Assembly (NCBI GenBank): GCA_900554845.1
Contig: USIY01000147.1
Location: 1-5,985 of the forward strand
Direction: 5' to 3'
DNA length: 5,985 bases
Origin: an uncultured Bacteroidales bacterium
Lineage (GTDB): Bacteria > Bacteroidota > Bacteroidia > Bacteroidales > Muribaculaceae
In this document: piece after piece, positions 5,368-5,985 of the stretch
How the letters are laid out: every line of letters starts with the position of its first letter
How positions within the stretch are numbered: position 1 is the stretch's first letter
Notes under the pieces: model-generated
What the model was told of the DNA's origin: nothing
What the model saw: the letters and a program-made list of their open reading frames with translations, nothing else
Databases searched by the model: none
Position numbers and translations under genes: made by a program

Positions 5368-5832
5368 ATGAAGAATATCTTTATTGTCGACTGGTCGTTG
5401 ATGCCTACAGGTCTTGCCATGGCGATCACAGGCATCAAAGTACACGTGGCCTCGGAAGGAACGAACCATGAGATATGGCATCAATGGTCGCTATGGCATG
5501 TGGTGTGCTCACTGTTGTTTCTGATTTGTATTGTGATGCATGTCAAATACCATTGGGGATGGTACAAGTTATGGTTCAGGAATATACATAGAATGTCCAA
5601 ATCGGGCGATTCCAACCGAAAGTCTCCGCGACAAAGCAAAGTGACGAAAGTCCTGACAATTCTTATGGCCGCGGTGATAGGCACTGGCGTGGCGTTGTTG
5701 TTTATAGAAGGCCCTGCGACTTCGGTCGGCAAGGTGCATTATATTCTTGGATTAGTGTGGTTGATTCTTTGCATAGGACATACGGTGAAACGTTTTCACA
5801 TACTTAAGAAGTCCTTGCAGCCAAAAATTTGA
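5368..5832 (+). CDS. Four-helix membrane protein, DUF4405-like, possible haem b protein
   Basis: I place the start at the ATG at 5368, giving 154 residues. The frame is open upstream to 5185, but that extension overlaps the regulator gene and has no membrane or domain-like character, whereas the ATG at 5368 is well placed after a promoter-like element. Four hydrophobic helices are visible at about 5-25, 42-59, 93-113 and 122-143. The opening DWSLMPTGLAMAITG and the His/Trp-rich MHVKYHWGWYKLW (57-69) resemble the DUF4405 family, related in layout to cytochrome b-type membrane proteins. His44 and His58 in helix 2, and His124 and His138 in helix 4, form two H-X13-H pairs, the spacing used by helices that ligate two b haems. 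A basic loop (70-95) probably faces the cytoplasm. It follows the Crp/Fnr gene by 74 bases and probably has its own promoter. Family membership is from recognition, not a search; the redox role is inference. Confidence 0.82.
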   Translation: MKNIFIVDWSLMPTGLAMAITGIKVHVASEGTNHEIWHQWSLWHVVCSLLFLICIVMHVKYHWGWYKLWFRNIHRMSKSGDSNRKSPRQSKVTKVLTILMAAVIGTGVALLFIEGPATSVGKVHYILGLVWLILCIGHTVKRFHILKKSLQPKI

Positions 5833-5850
5833 AAATTCACAACTAAAGGT

Positions 5851-5884
5851 TTTTGAGATAAATCAGCCAAAAAAGGCCTCAAAA
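5851..5884 (+). terminator. Weak terminator-like hairpin after the membrane-protein gene
   Basis: TTTTGAG (5851-5857) pairs with CTCAAAA (5878-5884), and an inner GCC/GGC stem (5866-5868/5875-5877) closes on an A6 loop. An unpaired stretch of eight bases lies on one side, and only AAAATTT follows rather than a T-run, so termination efficiency is doubtful. A second candidate is AACC/GGTT (5928-5931/5940-5943), followed by ATTTTTT, with only a 4-bp stem. Confidence 0.35.
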
Positions 5885-5964
5885 TTTCTGAAAGAACATT
5901 TTATAATAAATTTTCGTAATAAATTTAAACCAATACTTCGGTTATTTTTTGAGAGTTTGTTAAC

Positions 5965-5978
5965 GGCTCCGAGGAGCC
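5965..5978. repeat. Small GC-rich palindrome at the right edge
   Basis: GGCTCC (5965-5970) and GGAGCC (5973-5978) are exact inverted arms around GA. In size and style it resembles the short hairpin modules at 1221-1240 and 1315-1331, and the motif CTCCGAGG is shared with hairpin 3 of copy A apart from one base. It could begin another repeat mosaic or be part of a terminator; the window ends seven bases later. Confidence 0.45.
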
Positions 5979-5985
5979 AAGTGTT

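Larger units (their letters stand above)
5833..5985. other. AT-rich intergenic end of the window
   Basis: No coding sequence is visible. The stretch 5880-5950 is very AT-rich. It contains two weak hairpins that could terminate transcription, a T6 run at 5945-5950, and a GC-rich palindrome at 5965-5978. A promoter for a gene beyond the edge could also lie here, but I see no exact TAnnTTTG. Confidence 0.6.

Overview
The window looks like chromosomal DNA of a Bacteroidales bacterium, probably a gut member; a Muribaculaceae-like genome is my guess and is not proven. The evidence is the Bacteroidetes-type -7 promoter element TAnnTTTG upstream of three of the transcription units, the absence of clear Shine-Dalgarno sequences, and the protein types: a secreted SASA-family esterase, a Crp/Fnr regulator without cAMP-pocket residues, and a DUF4405-type membrane protein.

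Layout. Positions 1-966 (minus) hold the N-terminal 322 codons of an exported tetratricopeptide-repeat protein that runs off the left edge. Positions 967-1787 are an 821-base gene-free region. Its centre (about 1194-1730) is a dense mosaic of palindromes and repeats: two modular hairpin elements in inverted orientation, a 46-bp perfect palindrome, a 41-42 bp tandem repeat and dispersed 31-bp copies. Positions 1788-2393 (minus) encode a 201-residue exported protein of unknown function. A divergent promoter region (2394-2523) then separates it from a plus-strand cluster: sialate O-acetylesterase-like protein (2524-3975), inositol-monophosphatase-family enzyme (3975-4769) and Crp/Fnr-type regulator (4766-5293). 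The three genes overlap at TAATG and ATGA junctions, so they are almost certainly one translationally coupled operon. A four-helix membrane protein (5368-5832) follows, probably with its own weak promoter. The right edge (5833-5985) is AT-rich, with weak terminator-like hairpins and one small GC-rich palindrome at the end.

How the genes work together. The esterase is predicted to act outside the cytoplasm, removing acetyl groups from host or dietary glycans. The phosphatase and the regulator are cytoplasmic. Nothing in the sequence fixes a shared pathway, so operon membership is the only link I can state. The membrane protein carries two His-X13-His pairs in separate helices, which suggests haem b binding and a redox role, and the adjacent Crp/Fnr gene is its most plausible local regulator (inference).

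The most unusual part is the repeat mosaic. Two copies of one modular element keep the same order of parts and the same junction sequence, while the sequence of the large stem has changed completely and its pairing is retained.
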